64,000 bases of DNA from Paractinoplanes pyxinae (GTDB lineage: Bacteria > Actinomycetota > Actinomycetes > Mycobacteriales > Micromonosporaceae). The notes beneath the pieces were generated by a model. It saw only the letters and a list, made by a program, of their open reading frames with translations, did not search any database and was not told where the DNA came from. The DNA is taken from positions 496,001-560,000 of the forward strand of contig NZ_JAPNTZ010000001.1 of assembly GCF_026626335.1 (NCBI RefSeq), written 5' to 3'. Of this stretch, positions 61,801 to 64,000 are shown in pieces. Each line of letters begins with the position of its first letter. Position 1 is the stretch's first letter. The position numbers and the translations under genes were made by a program.

Positions 61801-64000
61801 TCGCTGGCGCCGTCGCTGACCGGGTCGACGCGGACGCCGCTGGTGCGGCAGGAGCGGCCGGCTCGCGTGCCGCTTTCGTATGCGCAGCAACGGTTGTGGT
61901 TCCAGTACAAGCTCGAGGGGCCGAACCCGACCTACAACATCCCGATCGCCTGGCGGCTGCGCGGCGACCTCGACCGCACCGCGCTGGTGGCGGCCGTCCG
62001 CGACATGGCCGACCGGCACGAGACGCTGCGCACCGTCTTCCCCGAGGTGGACGGGACGCCGTACCAGCACCTGCTCGACGCCTCGGCGGTGCCGGTGGCC
62101 TTCCACGACGGGCCGTTCGACGACTCCGCGGCCGAGCACACCTTCGAGCTCGACCGCGAGGCGCCGCTGCGGGTCGACGTGTACGCGGTCGCGCCCGGCG
62201 AGCACGTGCTGCTCCTGCTGCTGCACCACGTCGCCGGAGACGAGTGGTCGGAGGAGCCGCTGCGGGCCGAGCTCGCCACCGCGTACGAGGCCCGCCGAGC
62301 CGGCCGCGCGCCGCAGTTCCCGCCGCTTCCGGTGCAGTACGCCGATTTCGCTCTGTGGCAACGGGATCTGGCGCTCGACGAGCAGATCGAGGGCTGGCGT
62401 ACGGCGTTGGCCGGGCTGCCCGAGGAGCTGGAGCTCCCGTCCGACCGGCCCCGACCGGCCGAGGCCAGTCACCGGGGCGAGCTCGTGGAATTCGCCGTTC
62501 CCGGCCCGGTCGCCGAACGCCTGCGCGCCCTGTCCCGCGGCACCGGAACCAGCCTGTTCATGGTCGTGCAGGCCGCCGTGGCCGCGCTGCTGACCAAACT
62601 CGGTGCGGGCACGGACATTCCGCTCGGCTCGCCGGTTGCGGGCCGCCCGGACGCGGCCGTCGACGACGTGGTCGGCTTCTTCGTCAACACGCTCGTTCTG
62701 CGCACGGACACGTCGGGCGACCCGTCGTTCCGGGAGTTGCTGTCCCGGGTGCGCGAGATCGATCTGGCCGCCTTCGACCGTCAGGACGTGCCGTTCGAGC
62801 ACCTGGTCGAGGCGATCAACCCGGTGCGGTCGCTGGGCCGGCATCCGCTGTTCCAGACGATGGTGTCCTACCTGCCCGGCGGTGGTGACACCTGGCGGCT
62901 GGGCGACCTGGACGGGCGGCCCGAGCCGGTCGGGCATCGCGCGGCCATGTTCGACCTGTCCTTCGACTTCACCGACGCGCCCGGCGGCGGCATCGACGGC
63001 ACCCTCGAGTTCGCCACCGATCTGTTCGACGCCGACACCGCCCGGACGTTCGTCGAGCGCCTGCAACGGATTCTGGCCGCCGACCCCGCGCTGTCGCTCA
63101 GCCGGATCGACGTCCTCAGCGCGGAGGAGCGGTCCCGTCTGCTTTCCGCGCCGGAAACACAGGTCGCCGGCGGCAGCATCGTCGACGCTTGGAAGCAGGC
63201 GATCCGCGACGGCCGGGCTCTGGTCTCGAGCGGCCGCGAGTGGACGTTCGCCGAGCTGGACGAGTGGTCGGACCGGCTCGCCGCCATGCTGGCCGGGCGG
63301 GGGATCGGCCGGGGTGACCTGGTCGCGCTGGCCACGCCACGCCCGCTCACCGTGCCCGCGATCCTCGGCGTGCTCAAGAGCGGCGCCGCGTACCTGCCTC
63401 TGGACGACGCCCACCAGCCGCCCGAGCGCATTGCCGCGATGTTCGACGACGCTCGGCCCGCTCTGGTGCTGACTACAGCCGGCCGCGTGGTGCCCGAGGG
63501 CCCGGATCGGCTGCTGCTGGACGATCCGAGGTTGTTCGACGGGCCGACGGGAACCCCGGCCGCGCCACTGGCGGGCGATCCCGCGTACGTCATCTTCACC
63601 TCGGGATCGACCGGGCGGCCCAAGGGCGTGGTGGTGCCGCACCGCGGCATCGTGAACCTGCTCGCCACGCATCGCAGCCGCCTGATGAAGGGCGCCGGTC
63701 GCCAGGCCGCCCACGCCGCCTCGTTCACGTTCGACGGCTCGTGGGAGCCGATGCTCTGGATGTTCGCCGGGCACACACTGCACGTGCTGGACGACGACGA
63801 GTACCGCGACGGAGAGGCACTGATCGGGTACGTGCGCCGGCACGGCGTGGACGTACTCGACGTGACGCCCACTTACCTGCGTCAGCTGATCCCGGCCGGG
63901 GTGCTCGAGGCGGGGCTCAGCACCATGCTGGTCGGTGGTGAGGCCATCGATCCACAGCTGTGGGCTCAGATCTGCGCCGTGCCGGGTCTCGACTGCTACG
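55882..64000 (+). CDS. NRPS: C-A-PCP-C-A-PCP-C-A... (3' end outside window)
   Basis: 2,706 codons visible from GTG 55882; no stop before the right edge. Module 2: C ([14 protein letters not shown] start, DCL-like as expected after an E domain; H138-H139-LLL-D143-G144), A (57200-58540), PCP Ser946. Module 3: C (HHIAGDE, 1124-1130), A (60200-61545), PCP Ser1943. Module 4: C (HHVAGDE from 2115) and A from 63170, truncated. By-eye codes: D-A-E-D-L-G-L-M-D and D-G-E-D-L-G-L-V-D; the third begins D-G-E-D-L-G. Glu at 239 and Asp at 278 suit a basic side chain, as in hydroxyornithine-type codes. With the hydroxylase and formyltransferase upstream, three hydroxamate residues, i.e. a hexadentate ferric chelator, are predicted. 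Confidence 0.93.
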   Translation, partial: MTAPAGLADVLPLTPLQEGLLFHTQLAADGPDVYTGQLTLDLCGPLDADRLRAAGQALLDRRPNLRVAFRRRNNGQAAALVPRQLALPWAELELTEDELQAFLDEDLRRRFDPAQAPLLRMTLVRLGSDRHRLVFTHHHLLLDGWSVPLVLDELIALYRGDELAEPADFRAYLAWTAAQDKPAAETAWRDALAGLDGPTLVAGQPPARAVVPDRILRDLPADLTARLVALGRARGLTLNTIVQGAWGIVTGALTGRDDVVVGATVAGRPPDLAGSDTMIGLFINTIPVRIGLDPARPAVDALRRLQDGQARLMDHQHLGLAEIQRLAGHGELFDTLTVFENYPLGASLPDAGDLRVARAEIRDCAHYPLTLTARPGERLHLDLEYRGDLFDAAAAGTLLDRLTTVLTALCDAPDSPLGRISVLAPGERETILRGWNDTAAPTADTTISGVLADLAVRTPDAVALKTSDRVWTYGELEAWAAGLAGTLRARGVGRGDRVALALPRALTVPAIFGVLRAGAAYLPLDPEQPAERIAGMLADAEPALLLTVGADPAPGWAGERLTELLMGTPVEHETAGPDDPAYVIFTSGSTGRPKGVVVPHRGIVNLLGGHRASLMAGPHRRAAHTTSFTFDASWEPLLWMLAGHTVDVLDADVYRDAGATVGHLRKHGIDVLDVTPTYLRELIPAGVLDAGLSVLLVGGEAIDPQLWAQVCAVPGLACHDLYGPTEASMDAYGWHGPAREPYRLANVRTYLLDAALRPVPVGVLGELYVAGEGLAHGYLNRAGLTAERFVADPFGPAGARMYRTGDLARWTSDGVLQFAGRADAQVKVRGFRIELGEIEAALGGQAAVVVRDGRLVAYTVGTPKDVRGVLPDYMVPAAFVEVDALPRTVAGKLDVAALPDPDFSVLSGGRAARNTREQQLCDLFAEVLGLPTVGIDDDFFALGGHSLLVMRLASRVRAVLGVELPVRAVFDTPTVAGLSPSLTGSTRAPLVRAERPARIPLSYAQQRLWFLYRLEGPNPTYNMPIAWRLRGALDRDALAAAVGDVVARHETLRTVFAEDEDGSYQRILPAESLPIPVEDIAEADLAGRLAEIGEYGFKLDAEPPLQVRLFRLGPDEHVLLLLMHHIAGDEWSDVPLRRDLVAAYTSRCAGYAPALAPLPVQHADFALWQRDLALDEQIEGWRTALSGLPEELELPADRPRPAAASYHGDVVRYDLPADVTAQLRDLARSTGTSMFMVVQAAVAVLLTKLGAGTDIPLGSPVAGRPDQAVDDLVGFFVNTLVLRTDTSGDPSFRELLGRVRETDLAAFDRQDVPFEHLVEAINPVRSLGRHPLFQTMVSYLGEADRAWHLGRLRVETEHVRQQVAMFDLSFDFFETRDGVRGELEYATDRWNRDSAETLVARLGRVLAAMAADPSAPIGRTDVLDPAERARLLSFEATETPAGTIVELFAAQVAATPEASALVSNGRSWTFAELDDWSSRLAGSLAAHGVGPGDLVALATARPLTVPALLGVLKAGAAYLPLDAYQPSARIAAMLDDAKPALLVTTAGSDLAWSGARVVVGDAAPAAKPLPPRRIDPLDPAYVIYTSGSTGRPKGVVVPHRGIANLFASHRRTLMPGPKRRVAHVASFTFDGSWEPLIWLLDGHALHVLDDDEYRDAAALVPLLRSQRVDVLDVTPTYLRELIPAGVLEAGLSVLLVGGEAIDPQLWAQVCAVPGLACHDLYGPTEASVDAYGWHGLPRTPYQLDNVRTYLLDDALQPVPPGVLGELYVAGEGLAQGYLNRAGLTAERFVADPYGPGRMYRTGDLARWNRAGALEFAGRADGQVKVRGFRIELGEIEAALGGQSAVVVRDGRLVAYTVGSYNDVRGVLPDYMVPAAYVPVDSLPRTVAGKLDVAALPDPDFSGLSSGRAARNTREQQLCDLFAEVLGLPSVSIDDDFFALGGHSLLVMRLAGRVRAVLGVDLPVRAVFDAPTVASLAPSLTGSTRTPLVRQERPARVPLSYAQQRLWFQYKLEGPNPTYNIPIAWRLRGDLDRTALVAAVRDMADRHETLRTVFPEVDGTPYQHLLDASAVPVAFHDGPFDDSAAEHTFELDREAPLRVDVYAVAPGEHVLLLLLHHVAGDEWSEEPLRAELATAYEARRAGRAPQFPPLPVQYADFALWQRDLALDEQIEGWRTALAGLPEELELPSDRPRPAEASHRGELVEFAVPGPVAERLRALSRGTGTSLFMVVQAAVAALLTKLGAGTDIPLGSPVAGRPDAAVDDVVGFFVNTLVLRTDTSGDPSFRELLSRVREIDLAAFDRQDVPFEHLVEAINPVRSLGRHPLFQTMVSYLPGGGDTWRLGDLDGRPEPVGHRAAMFDLSFDFTDAPGGGIDGTLEFATDLFDADTARTFVERLQRILAADPALSLSRIDVLSAEERSRLLSAPETQVAGGSIVDAWKQAIRDGRALVSSGREWTFAELDEWSDRLAAMLAGRGIGRGDLVALATPRPLTVPAILGVLKSGAAYLPLDDAHQPPERIAAMFDDARPALVLTTAGRVVPEGPDRLLLDDPRLFDGPTGTPAAPLAGDPAYVIFTSGSTGRPKGVVVPHRGIVNLLATHRSRLMKGAGRQAAHAASFTFDGSWEPMLWMFAGHTLHVLDDDEYRDGEALIGYVRRHGVDVLDVTPTYLRQLIPAGVLEAGLSTMLVGGEAIDPQLWAQICAVPGLDCY
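57200..63120 (+). repeat. ~3-kb direct duplication of NRPS modules 2 and 3
   Basis: Module A-PCP-C at about 57200-60150 and at about 60200-63120 share long near-identical stretches at the DNA level, e.g. the A-domain segments around 57890-58080 and 60890-61080, and exactly repeated protein words such as [20 protein letters not shown]. Module 4 begins a third copy at 63170. Limits approximate. Confidence 0.8.

Noticed and set aside
1..64000. tRNA genes, CRISPR arrays, insertion sequences, phage attachment sites
   Set aside because: None found by eye on either strand; repeats seen are intragenic, promoter-proximal or NRPS-module duplications.

Overview
The window looks like chromosomal DNA of a high-GC filamentous actinomycete. 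GC-rich codon use, dense overlapping genes, GTG/TTG starts, a cvn conservon, actinobacterial bacterial-type DMATS and a DmdR/IdeR iron box all fit, and the overall flavour is Micromonosporaceae (Actinoplanes-like; genus is an inference). No rRNA, tRNA, CRISPR array, insertion sequence or phage gene was seen.

Layout. 1-11.6 kb: a peptide ABC transporter (permease-ATPase fusion cut by the left edge, plus a second ATPase), two serine-hydrolase genes, a PucR regulator, an M20 amidohydrolase, a COG3375 GNAT and an N-acylamino-acid racemase. Together they read as uptake and hydrolysis of peptides followed by D- to L-amino-acid conversion through N-acyl intermediates. It ends in a strong bidirectional terminator. 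11.7-15.5 kb: a secreted protein, a LuxR protein with a degenerate receiver, and a membrane-anchored protein made of 14-residue repeats. 15.9-23.7 kb: HMG-CoA-lyase-like enzyme, divergent GntR regulator with two matching operators, CoA transferase, HyuA/HyuB and a nonsense-truncated N-carbamoylsarcosine-amidase-like gene. 23.9-26.4 kb: a DMATS-type indole prenyltransferase with a tryptophanase. 26.4-31.7 kb: a leftward cvnABCD conservon and a RHG-phosphatase/membrane fusion with a small membrane partner. 31.8-38.8 kb: a membrane protein, a GGDEF-EAL protein, an FMN alpha-hydroxyacid oxidase, an EEP-family hydrolase and two GNATs. 39.0-43.1 kb: a secreted Ala-rich protein, an AAA ATPase carrying a 51-bp minisatellite, an orphan cytochrome b (QcrB) and an alpha/beta hydrolase. 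43.1-49.2 kb: a tandem pair of large DUF4062-like / GHKL-like / STAND NTPase proteins (the second with TPRs), preceded by a palindromic tandem-repeat array. 49.3-64 kb: an iron-regulated hydroxamate-siderophore cluster (ornithine N-hydroxylase, formyltransferase, two NRPS genes), the last running off the right edge.

Three themes run through the window. (1) In-frame minisatellites of 42, 42 and 51 bp sit inside three unrelated genes (coiled-coil protein, GntR tail, AAA ATPase). Short duplications at both ends of hyuB created mini-ORFs. (2) Several genes begin with a TANNNT box 6-8 nt before the start codon and no Shine-Dalgarno, the signature of leaderless transcripts. (3) The most system-like candidates are the D-peptide/D-amino-acid salvage locus and the tandem STAND pair. 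The siderophore NRPS has three modules with near-identical cationic-type A-domain codes and is likely to make a tris-hydroxamate.
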